This document shows, in pieces, positions 51,185 to 59,705 of a stretch of 64,000 nt of DNA. Position numbers and translations under genes: made by a program. The notes beneath the pieces are model-generated. The model was given only the letters and a program-made list of their open reading frames with translations, did no database searches and was not told the DNA's origin. How positions within the stretch are numbered: the first letter of the stretch is position 1; the number at the start of each line of letters is the position of its first letter. The stretch comes from DASRDR01 sp035550795 (GTDB lineage: Bacteria > Methylomirabilota > Methylomirabilia > Rokubacteriales > DASRDR01), in the NCBI GenBank assembly GCA_035550795.1, contig DASZOL010000059.1:37931-101930 (forward strand), read 5' to 3'.

Positions 51185-51976
51185 ATGCTGGCGCGGCGCG
51201 TGATCCCGTGTCTCGACGTCAAGGACGGCCGGGTGGTCAAGGGCGTCCGCTTCCTCGATCTTGCGGATGCCGGCGATCCGGTTCAGGCGGCGATCGCCTA
51301 CGACCGGCAGGGCGCGGACGAGCTGGTGTTCCTGGACATCGTGGCCTCTCACGAGGGGCGTGCGACGATGCTGGAGGTGGTCCGGCGCACCGCCGAGTCC
51401 GTCTATCTGCCGCTGACCGTGGGTGGCGGCCTCAGCAGCCTGGACGACGTGCGGACCCTGCTGCGAGCGGGGGCCGACAAGGTGTCGCTGAACACGGCGG
51501 CCGTAGCCCGGCCGGAGCTCATCCGGGAAGCGGCGGTGCGCTTCGGCAGCCAGTGCATCGTGGTCGCGATCGACGCGAAGCGGCGCGCCGCCCTCCCGGG
51601 GGGGCCGGGGGCTGCATTCGAGGTGTACACGCACGGCGGGCGGCGGGCCATGGGGCGCGACGCGGTCGCCTGGGCCCGTGAGGCCGCCGACCTTGGGGCG
51701 GGCGAGATCCTGGTGACCAGCATGGATCGGGATGGCACGCGCGACGGCTACGACCTCGAGCTGACGCGAGTGATCGCCCAGGCCGTCCCGGTGCCAGTGA
51801 TCGCCTCGGGCGGGGCCGGGACGCTGGCTCACCTCTACGAGGGCCTCGTCGAGGGCAAGGCCGACGCCGTCCTCGCGGCCTCGATCTTCCACTTCGGCGA
51901 GCACACCGTGCCGGAGGCCAAGCGCTACCTGAAGGCCCGTGGCGTTCCGATCCGCCTCGAGGAGGCCGCGGCGTGA
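51185..51976 (+). CDS. hisF: Imidazole glycerol phosphate synthase, cyclase subunit
   Basis: 263 residues, a TIM barrel that uses ammonia from HisH to make imidazole glycerol phosphate and AICAR. Motifs are ARRVIPCLDVKDGRVVKGV, ELVFLDIVASHEGRATML, LTVGGGLSSLDDVRTLL, QCIVVAIDAKRR and ILVTSMDRDGTRDGYDLEL with the two catalytic Asp residues. ATG at 51185 is in the right place; the longer open frame to the left is a shadow of hisA. A 38-base gap precedes hisIE. Confidence 0.97.
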   Translation: MLARRVIPCLDVKDGRVVKGVRFLDLADAGDPVQAAIAYDRQGADELVFLDIVASHEGRATMLEVVRRTAESVYLPLTVGGGLSSLDDVRTLLRAGADKVSLNTAAVARPELIREAAVRFGSQCIVVAIDAKRRAALPGGPGAAFEVYTHGGRRAMGRDAVAWAREAADLGAGEILVTSMDRDGTRDGYDLELTRVIAQAVPVPVIASGGAGTLAHLYEGLVEGKADAVLAASIFHFGEHTVPEAKRYLKARGVPIRLEEAAA

Positions 51977-52014
51977 GCGTCGGCGGATGAGCCCCGCCCG
52001 GTGAGGGTGGACTC

Positions 52015-52716
52015 ATGAGCCCGGTTTCGGAGGCCCTTCGCTTCGACGCGACCGGTCTCATCCCGGCGGTGGTCCAGGAAGCCAGCACCGGCGAGGTGCT
52101 GATGGTCGCGTGGATGAACGCCGAGGCGATCGAGCGAACGCTGGCGACCGGGCTGACCCACTTCTGGTCGCGGTCCCGGGGCAGGTTGTGGCCAAAGGGC
52201 GAGACCTCGGGCCACCGCCAGCACGTGGAGGCCCTGTACGCTGACTGCGACGGCGACACCCTGCTGGTCCTCGTGCATCAAGACGGCGTGGCCTGCCACA
52301 CGGGGAGCCGCACGTGCTTCTTCACCCGGGTCGACCGGCCCGCCGAGGCTGAGGCGGGGCCACAGGGCGGTCCCGGAACGGGGCCGGGGATCCTCGACGC
52401 CGTCGACCGCGTGATCCAGTCCCGGCGGGCGGCGCCCCGGGAGGGCTCGTACGTCTCGGGGCTCCTGGCCGCGGGCGACGCCCGGATGGCCCGGAAGGTG
52501 GGCGAGGAGGCGGCCGAAGTGGTGGTTGCCGCGCTCGCAGAGGGATCGGAGCGTCTCGTTGCCGAGGTGGCCGACCTCTGGTTTCACACGCTGGTGCTGC
52601 TCGGCGCGCGGGGTCTCTCGGGGCGGCAGGTGCTGACCGAGCTGGGTCGCCGGCACCGGGCGACCGGCGCGCCGCCGCCGGGGACCGCCTCTGCCCCTGC
52701 TGGGGAGGAGGGCTAA
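52015..52716 (+). CDS. hisIE: Bifunctional phosphoribosyl-AMP cyclohydrolase / phosphoribosyl-ATP pyrophosphatase
   Basis: 233 residues. The N-terminal half (about 1-115) is HisI with VLMVAWMNAEAIERTL, FWSRSRGRLWPKGETSGH and the zinc Cys/His set in DCDGDTLLVLVHQDGVACH and TGSRTCFF. A Gly/Pro linker follows, then HisE (about 125-215) with the metal-binding KVGEEAAEVVVAA and LVAEVADLWFHTLVLL. The two steps follow HisG in the pathway. ATG at 52015. It ends the his block. Confidence 0.95.
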   Translation: MSPVSEALRFDATGLIPAVVQEASTGEVLMVAWMNAEAIERTLATGLTHFWSRSRGRLWPKGETSGHRQHVEALYADCDGDTLLVLVHQDGVACHTGSRTCFFTRVDRPAEAEAGPQGGPGTGPGILDAVDRVIQSRRAAPREGSYVSGLLAAGDARMARKVGEEAAEVVVAALAEGSERLVAEVADLWFHTLVLLGARGLSGRQVLTELGRRHRATGAPPPGTASAPAGEEG

Positions 52717-52728
52717 GGGCGCCCCGGC

Positions 52729-53235
52729 GTGTCGCTCCGCAGGCTCTCGGCGGTGGCTGCTCTCCTCGCCGGGCTCGCCGGGTGCGGAGGGGTGCGTCTC
52801 GATGACGGGCGCTACGTGGTCTCATGGAAGGGCTATCGCGTGGGCGCCCCGGGAGGCTGGACGCAGATCGAAAGCGACGCGGACGTGGCGCTCCGCCGGG
52901 CCGACATCTCCGCCGGGTTGATGGCCCATGCCACCTGTGAGGGCAAGCCGCCGGTCCGCCCGCTCCCCGTGCTGGTCCGGCATCTTCGCTTCGGGCTCCG
53001 CGACGTACAGGATCTCGTCGAGTCGCCGGTCACCCTGGGCGGGCTTCCCGGCACGGCCCATCGGTTCCGGGCCACGCTGGACGGCGTTCCGGTCGCGGTC
53101 CAGGCCGTGACCCTGCGCGGGGCGGGCTGCGTCTACGATCTGATCGGCGTGGCCCCGCCCGACAGGGTCGCCGCGCTCGCGCCGGATTTCGAGCGCTTCT
53201 CGACGGGGTTTGCGCTCGGCGGGGTGGCGCGGTGA
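52729..53235 (+). CDS. Putative lipoprotein upstream of mlaE, unknown function
   Basis: 168 residues. The N-terminus is MSLRRLSAVAALLAGLAGCG with a lipobox ending AGC, so a lipid-anchored protein exported to the periplasm. The mature part holds GWTQIESDADVALRR and FERFSTGFALG, suggesting a compact alpha/beta domain; I do not recognise the family. It overlaps mlaE (GTGA), and its place at the head of the Mla genes suggests an envelope role, perhaps linked to lipid transport. GTG at 52729 is the only start that keeps the lipobox. Confidence 0.78.
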   Translation: MSLRRLSAVAALLAGLAGCGGVRLDDGRYVVSWKGYRVGAPGGWTQIESDADVALRRADISAGLMAHATCEGKPPVRPLPVLVRHLRFGLRDVQDLVESPVTLGGLPGTAHRFRATLDGVPVAVQAVTLRGAGCVYDLIGVAPPDRVAALAPDFERFSTGFALGGVAR

Positions 53236-54008
53236 CCGCGGGCTGGGAGCTCGTCGCGCCTCGCGTACGGAACGCCCTGGCCTACTGGGGCGGTCTGGCG
53301 CTGCTGACCTGGGAAGTCCTCCGGAACACGTGGCTCCCTCGCCGCTACATCCCGCTCGTCATCGCCGAGTTCGACGGCATGGGCGTGCGCTCGCTCGTCG
53401 TCGCCGGCACCGCGGCGATCTTCACCGGCATGGTCTTCGCGCTACAGTCCTCGGTTTACCTCTCGCGCTTTGGCGCCGACCTCTACGTCGGACCGCTCGT
53501 GGGACTCTCCGTCCTGCGTGAGCTGGGTCCGGTGCTGACGGCGATCCTGGTCGGGGGAAAGGTCGCCTCCGGGATCACGGCCGAGCTGGGCTCGATGAAG
53601 GTGACGGAGCAGATCGACGCCCTCCGCGCGATCGGCGTGAACTACATCAAGCGCCTGATAGTGCCGCGCGTGATGGCCGCGCTGTTCGTGTTTCCGCTCC
53701 TGACGGCCCTCGCCGACTTCATCGCGCTGGTGGGCGGGATGCTGATCGCGGTCTACGAGCGGAGGATCGACGTCTATCTCTACTGGAACACGATCTTCTA
53801 CTGGGTGGTGATCCGCGATCTGGTCACAGGGGTAGGCAAGAGCTTCTTCTTCGGCGTCATCGTCACGCTGATCGGGGCTCACAACGGCCTTGCCATGACG
53901 GGAGGGACCGAAGGTCTCGGCCGGGCGACGACGGCGACCGTGGTGCAGGTCTCGGTGGCGGTCATCATCGCCGACTTCTTCCTCACGAAGCTCTTCCTTC
54001 TGCTGTGA
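53232..54008 (+). CDS. mlaE: Phospholipid transport ABC permease MlaE
   Basis: 258 residues, five to six helices. The MlaE/YrbE family blocks are YIPLVIAEFDGMGVRSLVV, GPVLTAILVGGKVASGITAEL, GSMKVTEQIDALRAIGVN and the VIVTLIGAHNGLAMTGGTEGLG C-terminal motif. It is the membrane part of the MCE-type lipid transporter between inner and outer membrane. GTG at 53232; the stop overlaps mlaF. Confidence 0.96.
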   Translation: MTAGWELVAPRVRNALAYWGGLALLTWEVLRNTWLPRRYIPLVIAEFDGMGVRSLVVAGTAAIFTGMVFALQSSVYLSRFGADLYVGPLVGLSVLRELGPVLTAILVGGKVASGITAELGSMKVTEQIDALRAIGVNYIKRLIVPRVMAALFVFPLLTALADFIALVGGMLIAVYERRIDVYLYWNTIFYWVVIRDLVTGVGKSFFFGVIVTLIGAHNGLAMTGGTEGLGRATTATVVQVSVAVIIADFFLTKLFLLL

Positions 54009-54829
54009 GCGTGCGCGCGCAGATCGAGCAGCCGGGCCGCCGGGGGGACACTGGGGAGCGAGCCCCCGGCGAGGCGCCGCGCCCCGGCCCGGGGTCGGCG
54101 GTGTCGATCGCGGGGGTCTGGAAGGCCTTCGGCGGCGTGCCCGTCCTCCGGGATCTCGACCTCGAGGTCCCGCACGGCAGCACCGTCACCGTGATGGGCG
54201 GCAGCGGGTCGGGAAAGACCGTTCTCCTCCGGCTGACCGCGGGCCTGATCAAGCCCGACCGCGGGCGGATCCGGACCCTGGGGGTGGACATCACACCCCT
54301 CCGCGAGGAGGCCCTCCTCCCTGTCCGCCGCCGCATGGGCTTCATCTTCCAAGGGGCGGCGTTGTTCGACTCTCTTACCGTCTACGAGAACGTCGCCTAT
54401 CCGCTCCGGGAGCACTCGACCCTGACGGAGGTGGAAACCGCGGACCAGGTCCACCGTCTCCTGGCCCGCGTGGGCTTGGAGGGGGTCGACGCGAAGCTGC
54501 CCGCCGAGCTCTCCGGGGGAATGCGGAAGCGCGTCGGGATTGCCCGTGCTCTGGTGCTCGGCCCGGAGCTGATTCTCTATGACGAGCCGACGGCCGGGCT
54601 CGACCCGACGAACGCCCGGCTCATCACCGAGCTCGTCGAGAGTCTGAGGGCCGACGGGGTGTCGGAAACCGCCATGGTCGTGACCCATGATCTCGAGTTC
54701 GCGCGCAGCGTCTCGGACCAGATCGCGGTCCTGATCGGCGGGCGGATCGCCCAGGTCGGTTCCGTCGCCGCGGTCCTGGATTCAAGCCAGCCGGAGGTCC
54801 GGGCCTTCCTCGGGGGCGAGGCACGCTGA
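54005..54829 (+). CDS. mlaF: Phospholipid transport ATP-binding protein MlaF
   Basis: 274 residues. Walker A GGSGSGKTVLLRL, MGFIFQGAALFDSLTVYENV with the Q-loop, signature LSGGMRKRVGIARAL and Walker B LILYDEPTAGLDP are typical of MlaF (the GMRKRV form is diagnostic). An about 30-residue Pro/Gly-rich segment precedes the ABC domain; starting later at a GTG near VSIAGVWKAFGG is possible but would break the overlap with mlaE. It drives lipid transport with MlaE and MlaD. Confidence 0.95.
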   Translation: MSVRAQIEQPGRRGDTGERAPGEAPRPGPGSAVSIAGVWKAFGGVPVLRDLDLEVPHGSTVTVMGGSGSGKTVLLRLTAGLIKPDRGRIRTLGVDITPLREEALLPVRRRMGFIFQGAALFDSLTVYENVAYPLREHSTLTEVETADQVHRLLARVGLEGVDAKLPAELSGGMRKRVGIARALVLGPELILYDEPTAGLDPTNARLITELVESLRADGVSETAMVVTHDLEFARSVSDQIAVLIGGRIAQVGSVAAVLDSSQPEVRAFLGGEAR

Positions 54830-54831
54830 GC

Positions 54832-56334
54832 ATGGACGCGAGCCGGCCCGGGAGGGGGATCGCTCTTCAGGTTCGCGTGGGGGCCTTCGTCTTGGCGAGC
54901 CTCCTGGTCTTCGCGGGCCTCGTCTACATGCTGGGCCGTTCGGCCGGTCTCTTCGAGCGGCAGTACCGCCTGATCGCGAGCTTCGGTCAGATCGGAGGCC
55001 TCATCCAGGGCGCGACCGTGCGGCTGGCCGGCGTGCCGGTGGGGCACGTCGGGGAGGTCCGGCTGCCCGAGGCCGGCGGCGCCAAGGTGCAGGTCGAGCT
55101 CCTGATCGCCCGGCGCGTCCAGGACCGGATCCGGGCGGACTCGCTTGCCCGGATCGAGACGCTCGGGCTCCTCGGCGACAAGATCATCGACATCTCTCTC
55201 GGGAGCCCCGGCGCGGCCGTCCTCCAGGACGGCGGCGAGCTCCGGACGGAGGAGCCATTCGATACGGCACGTCTCACCCAGCAGGGGGCGGTGCTACTCC
55301 GGAACCTGGTCGAGCTCTCGACGGAGCTGCGGACGACGCTCGCACGGGTTGCGGCGAGCACGGCCGGGGCTGACGTCGCCGAGACGGTGCGGGCGCTCCG
55401 CAGCCTGACCGCGGAGATCGAGCGGGGGCAGGGCGTCCTCCACCGGCTCGTCTACGATCGGAAGCTCGGGACGGCGCTCTCGGACGCGGGAGAGACGCTC
55501 CGGCAGGTCGGCGAAACCGTGCGCCGGATCGACCGCGCCCTCGCGGATCCGCGGATGGCCGGGCTGGCGGGCGAGGCGGAGCGGACACTCGCCGAGACGC
55601 GGGCGGCCGCCGAGCGGGTCAACCGCATCCTCCGGGAGGTCGAGGAAGGCCGCGGGACTCTCCACGCGCTCGTTTTCGACGAGGGCCGGGTCCTGAAGGA
55701 TCTCGAGGGGGTTCTCGCGCGAGCCGGCACGCTCCTCGCCGGCGTCGAGCGGGGCGAGGGAGCCCTCGGCGTGCTGCTCCGGGATCCGGATGCGACCCGC
55801 GCGATCCGTCGGGTGGTGGCGGCGGCCGACGGCCTCGCAGCGGCCGTCGACGGCGCCCGCACCGGCGACAGCCTTCTCCGCGCCCTGCTCGGGGATCCGG
55901 CGATCGCGGCGGACCTCCGCGAGACCGCGCGCGGCTTCCGCGAGGTCACTGGCCGGCTCGCCCGGGGCGAGGGCGTGCTCGGCGCGCTCACGCAGCCCGG
56001 GGGCGAGAGCAGCATCACGCAGGCGACCCAGGCGCTGACGCGCCTGGCTCAGGTGGCCGAGGACCTTGGCGGCGACGCGAGGCTCGGGGAGACGCTGGTG
56101 GACCTGCGCCAGGCGATGGCAGACCTCCGCGCGATCACGGGGCGGATCGAGGCCGGCGAGGGGACGCTGGGGGGCCTGGCACAGGACCCGACGGTCTACG
56201 AGAACCTCGCCGCCTTTCTGGAAGGCGCCCAGCGGAGCCTGCTCCTGCGCGCCCTCATTCGCGCCGCCATCGGGCGCGGGACGCCCCCTCCGGGAGCCCC
56301 GCCGCCATCTGGCGCCGGGGGCCCGCGACCGTGA
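54832..56334 (+). CDS. mlaD: MlaD-like MCE protein with long repeat-rich C-terminus
   Basis: 500 residues. An N-terminal anchor helix (VGAFVLASLLVFAGLVYMLG) is followed by the MCE domain at about 40-140 (FGQIGGLIQGATVRLAGVPV, DKIIDISLG). The remaining 350 residues are helical, with six copies of a motif close to G-x-G-x-L-x-x-L at about residues 199, 273, 308, 345, 379 and 442, and then a Pro-rich tail. E. coli MlaD is only about 180 residues, so this is the long type that may form a periplasmic tube or bridge. It lacks neighbouring mlaB and mlaC. The stop overlaps radA. Confidence 0.92.
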   Translation: MDASRPGRGIALQVRVGAFVLASLLVFAGLVYMLGRSAGLFERQYRLIASFGQIGGLIQGATVRLAGVPVGHVGEVRLPEAGGAKVQVELLIARRVQDRIRADSLARIETLGLLGDKIIDISLGSPGAAVLQDGGELRTEEPFDTARLTQQGAVLLRNLVELSTELRTTLARVAASTAGADVAETVRALRSLTAEIERGQGVLHRLVYDRKLGTALSDAGETLRQVGETVRRIDRALADPRMAGLAGEAERTLAETRAAAERVNRILREVEEGRGTLHALVFDEGRVLKDLEGVLARAGTLLAGVERGEGALGVLLRDPDATRAIRRVVAAADGLAAAVDGARTGDSLLRALLGDPAIAADLRETARGFREVTGRLARGEGVLGALTQPGGESSITQATQALTRLAQVAEDLGGDARLGETLVDLRQAMADLRAITGRIEAGEGTLGGLAQDPTVYENLAAFLEGAQRSLLLRALIRAAIGRGTPPPGAPPPSGAGGPRP

Positions 56335-57704
56335 GGCCCGCATCCGTCTACCGGTGCCAGGCGTGCGGATTCCAGGCGGGCAAGTGGTACGGTCGGTGCC
56401 CCGACTGCGGTGAGTTCAACACGATCGTCGAGGAGCGGACAGGGCCGGCGCGCGGATCGGGAAGCGGACGGCGCCCCGCCCCTGCCGGGGGGACGGCGCT
56501 CGGCCCCGCGCCGGTGCGCCTGGCCGCCGTGTCGTCCGCGGGGGCCGCGCGCGTCCACTCCGGGGTCGCCGAGCTCGACCGGGTCCTCGGCGGCGGCGTC
56601 GTGCCGGGCTCACTGGTGCTCATCGGCGGCGACCCGGGCATCGGCAAGTCGACCCTGCTCCTCCAGGCCTCGGCCGCGCTCGCGTCGGCGGGGCCCGTGC
56701 TCTACGTGTCGGGCGAGGAGTCGGCCGCGCAGGTCAAGCTTCGGGCGGACCGCCTCGGACTCTTCGCGTCGGATCTCTTCATCCTGGCGGAGACCCAGCT
56801 CGAGGCGATCGAGACGCACGTGGCGGTCACCCAGCCGCGAGCCCTGGTCGTCGACTCGATCCAGACCGTCTACCTCAGCGACCTGGAGTCGGCGCCGGGG
56901 AGCGTGAGCCAAGTGCGCGAGTGCGGGGGGCGGTTCATGGGGCTGGCCAAGGGCCAGGGTGTCGCGGTCTTCCTGGTCGGCCACGTCACCAAGGAGGGGG
57001 CTCTCGCCGGACCCCGCGTGCTCGAGCACCTGGTCGATACGGTGCTCTACTTCGAGGGGGAGCGGCACGCGACGTACCGCGTGCTCCGGGCCGTCAAGAA
57101 CCGCTTCGGCTCGACCAACGAGATCGGCGTCTTCGAGATGACGGACGGCGGGCTGCGCGAGGTGGCGAACCCGTCGGCGATGTTCCTGGCCGAGCGGCCT
57201 CGCGGAGCGGCCGGCTCGGTGATCATGGCGGGGCTCGAGGGCACACGACCTCTGCTGCTCGAGCTGCAAGCTCTCGTGGCGCCGGCGCACTTCGGAACGC
57301 CGCGCCGGACCGTGCTCGGCGCGGACTACAATCGGGTGTGCCTGCTCCTGGCGATCCTGGAGAAACGCGCCGGCCTCCCCCTCCAGAACCAGGACGTGTT
57401 CGTCAACGTGGCGGGCGGGGCGCGGTGCCACGAGCCCGCCGCGGACCTGGCCATCACGGTGGCGTCCGCCTCGAGCTACGCTGACCGCCCCTTGGCGCCG
57501 GACGTGGTGGTCCTGGGAGAGGTCGGGCTCACGGGCGAGGTTCGCGCCATCGGGGGCCTCGAGACGCGCCTGCGAGAGGCGGCGGCGCTGGGCTTCACCC
57601 AGGCGGTGGTCCCGCGATCGAGCTTGGTCGCGGGGGCGCGATACCCCTTGACGGTGACCGGGGTGGCGAACCTGGAGGAGGCGATCGGCCTCCTCGTTGG
57701 ATGA
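56331..57704 (+). CDS. radA: DNA repair protein RadA (Sms)
   Basis: 457 residues. The N-terminal zinc finger is CQACGFQAGKWYGRCPDC, then a RecA-like ATPase with Walker A GDPGIGKSTLLLQ, the RadA-specific KNRFGSTNEIGVFEM and a C-terminal Lon-protease-like domain (DVFVNVAGGARCHEPAADLA, GEVGLTGEVRAI). RadA is a branch-migration helicase in recombination. GTG at 56331 overlaps mlaD. An unrelated secreted protein follows after 22 bases. Confidence 0.96.
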   Translation: MRPASVYRCQACGFQAGKWYGRCPDCGEFNTIVEERTGPARGSGSGRRPAPAGGTALGPAPVRLAAVSSAGAARVHSGVAELDRVLGGGVVPGSLVLIGGDPGIGKSTLLLQASAALASAGPVLYVSGEESAAQVKLRADRLGLFASDLFILAETQLEAIETHVAVTQPRALVVDSIQTVYLSDLESAPGSVSQVRECGGRFMGLAKGQGVAVFLVGHVTKEGALAGPRVLEHLVDTVLYFEGERHATYRVLRAVKNRFGSTNEIGVFEMTDGGLREVANPSAMFLAERPRGAAGSVIMAGLEGTRPLLLELQALVAPAHFGTPRRTVLGADYNRVCLLLAILEKRAGLPLQNQDVFVNVAGGARCHEPAADLAITVASASSYADRPLAPDVVVLGEVGLTGEVRAIGGLETRLREAAALGFTQAVVPRSSLVAGARYPLTVTGVANLEEAIGLLVG

Positions 57705-57726
57705 CGCCGTGGAAGGACAACTGAGC

Positions 57727-58602
57727 ATGATGAAGGGGACGGTGACGCCGAGGCAGGCCGATCGGAAGCATCCGTCCGCGCACGCCGTGGTGGCGGCTGT
57801 CTGGCTTCTGCTTGCGCTCGCGGTCGTCACGCCCTCTCCCTCCGTGGCGGAATCCCTCAGCCCCGAGCAGGTGATCCGAGCTATCGTGCGAGCCAACGCT
57901 GCGCGGGACTTCGCCGGTATGGCTCGGTTCATGGCCAGAGATGAGGACGCGGTCAACTACTCGATCGCCGGGAGCAAGTTCGTGGGGTGGGCTGCGGTGG
58001 CGAGGGCCCTGGCGGAGGAGTTTCAAACGGTCTCGCGTCTCGAGATGCCGATTCACGAGCTCAAGGTGTGGGTCCGAGAGGGCTTCGCATACTTCTCGAT
58101 GGAGCTGGACTACATTCGCTCCATCGGGACCGGCGAGCGCGAGGAGCGGACGCTCATTCCCCTCCGGGAGACAGGGGTCCTGGAGCGACGCAGTGGCGAA
58201 TGGATCCTCGTGGCCTGGCACGAATCCGTGCGCGCCGCGGCGGGAATGCCGCAGGCCAGTGCGCGTCCGCTCCCCGGGTCCGAGGTCCCGGACCTCAGCG
58301 GCGTGTGGCAGGTCCAGGAGACGGACAGGGCCTACGAGGCCACGTTGGATACGAGCGGCAATGGGACGTATACGTGGCAGGGGGGGCAGATCAAGACGAT
58401 TCGGTTCGAAGGGCGGACCTGGGAGGGAACCTGGCACCAGCCCGGAAACGATCGAGAGGGTGGGTTTGAGCTGCTCCTGTCCGACGACCGCACGCAGGCG
58501 CGGGGATCCTGGTGGTACACGCGGGTAGACTCCCGAAGGGTCCCTGCCCGCGAATGGGGTGGTCCGTACGTCTGGAAGCGGATGGTTCCGACCTCTCGAT
58601 GA
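57727..58602 (+). CDS. Secreted NTF2/SnoaL-like two-domain protein
   Basis: 291 residues. A signal peptide (AVVAAVWLLLALAVVTPSPSVA) precedes an NTF2-like domain (about 40-150: LSPEQVIRAIVRANAARDFAG, YSIAGSKFVGWAAVARAL, WILVAWHES), similar to DUF4440/SnoaL ketosteroid-isomerase-like proteins. The C-terminal part (about 175-290) is beta-rich and Trp-rich (DLSGVWQVQET, YTWQGGQIKTIRFEG, GTWHQPGND). I cannot name a function. ATG at 57727 has GGAAGGA 10 bases upstream. Its third codon positions look less GC-rich than in neighbours. The stop overlaps the PIN gene. Confidence 0.75.
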   Translation: MMKGTVTPRQADRKHPSAHAVVAAVWLLLALAVVTPSPSVAESLSPEQVIRAIVRANAARDFAGMARFMARDEDAVNYSIAGSKFVGWAAVARALAEEFQTVSRLEMPIHELKVWVREGFAYFSMELDYIRSIGTGEREERTLIPLRETGVLERRSGEWILVAWHESVRAAAGMPQASARPLPGSEVPDLSGVWQVQETDRAYEATLDTSGNGTYTWQGGQIKTIRFEGRTWEGTWHQPGNDREGGFELLLSDDRTQARGSWWYTRVDSRRVPAREWGGPYVWKRMVPTSR

Positions 58603-59705
58603 GCCCGCGTGGAGCAGGCGGGTGGCGCAGGGCGGAGGGAGAGCAGGTAAGCGTGGGGAACCAGGCACCACGGGGCAGCGCCAGCGGGGCGATCACCGTC
58701 GCCCGCGTGATCTTCGTGTCGCTCGTCGGCTACGGGGGATACTTGCTCGTCGAGTCCTTCGAGCCGCCGGCGCCGTGGCTCGTCTGGGCCCCTCTCGGGG
58801 TGCTGGGGGGGGCGGTCGCCGGCGTGGCCGTGGTCGCGCTCGAGCAGGCGGCGCGGCGGCTCCCGATGCCGCGGCTCTTCCTCTCCGCGATCGGCGCGCT
58901 CGGCGGCGTGCTCCTGGCCCAGCTCGTGGCCTCTGCCCTGATCGTGTTCGTGCCGGCGGCGGGAAGCGCGGGCGGACGCGGCTTCCTGTCGCTCCTGCTC
59001 GCCTACATGGGGGTGGTCTTCGTGCTCCGGCGCGAAGAGGAGCTCGGCGGCATCACGCGCATGGTGTTCCCGGGCGCGACGGCCGGAGACGCCCGCTACA
59101 AAGTGCTGGACACCAGCGTGATCATCGACGGCCGGATTGCCGACGTCTGCCAGGCGGGGTTTCTCGAGGGGACGCTCCTCGTGCCGCAGTACGTCCTCCG
59201 GGAGCTCCAGCAGATCGCGGACTCCTCAGATCCGCTCAAGCGGAACCGCGGGCGGCGGGGGCTCGACGTCCTCCAGCGCCTTCAGCGCCTGCCGGGTCTC
59301 CGCACCGAGCTGCACGACCTCGACTTCCCCCACATCCGGGAGGTCGACGCGCGGCTGATCGAGACCGCGCGCGCGGTCGGGGGTGTCATCGTCACCAACG
59401 ACTACAATCTGAACAAGGTCGCCGAGCTCCACGGCGTGCAGGTCCTGAACGTGAACGAGCTGGCGGGCGCCCTGCGGCCCGTCGTCCTCCCGGGCGAGAT
59501 GCTTCGCGTCCAGGTCCTTCGCGAGGGGAAGGAGGCCGGCCAGGGCGTGGCCTACCTCGACGACGGAACGATGGTGGTCGTCGAGCAGGGGCGCCGCCAC
59601 ATCGGCCAGACGGTGAGCGTCATGGTCAACACGGTGCTGCAGACCGCCGCCGGGCGCATGATCTTCACCCGTCTGGCGGAGGAAGAGTCCGCGGGCCGCC
59701 GGTGA
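58599..59705 (+). CDS. Membrane PIN-TRAM domain protein (YacL-like)
   Basis: 368 residues. An N-terminal membrane region of three to four helices (VARVIFVSLVGYGGYLL, LLLAYMGVVFVLRR) is followed by a PIN nuclease domain with the acidic residues in KVLDTSVIIDGRIADV, RELQQIADSSD, EVDARLIETAR and VIVTNDYNLNKVA, and a C-terminal TRAM domain (GQGVAYLDDGTMVVVEQGRR). This is the arrangement of YacL, which precedes ispD in many bacteria. It probably cleaves RNA at the membrane; targets are unknown. ATG 58599 overlaps the preceding stop; GTG 58653 is an alternative. Confidence 0.9.
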   Translation: MSPRGAGGWRRAEGEQVSVGNQAPRGSASGAITVARVIFVSLVGYGGYLLVESFEPPAPWLVWAPLGVLGGAVAGVAVVALEQAARRLPMPRLFLSAIGALGGVLLAQLVASALIVFVPAAGSAGGRGFLSLLLAYMGVVFVLRREEELGGITRMVFPGATAGDARYKVLDTSVIIDGRIADVCQAGFLEGTLLVPQYVLRELQQIADSSDPLKRNRGRRGLDVLQRLQRLPGLRTELHDLDFPHIREVDARLIETARAVGGVIVTNDYNLNKVAELHGVQVLNVNELAGALRPVVLPGEMLRVQVLREGKEAGQGVAYLDDGTMVVVEQGRRHIGQTVSVMVNTVLQTAAGRMIFTRLAEEESAGRR

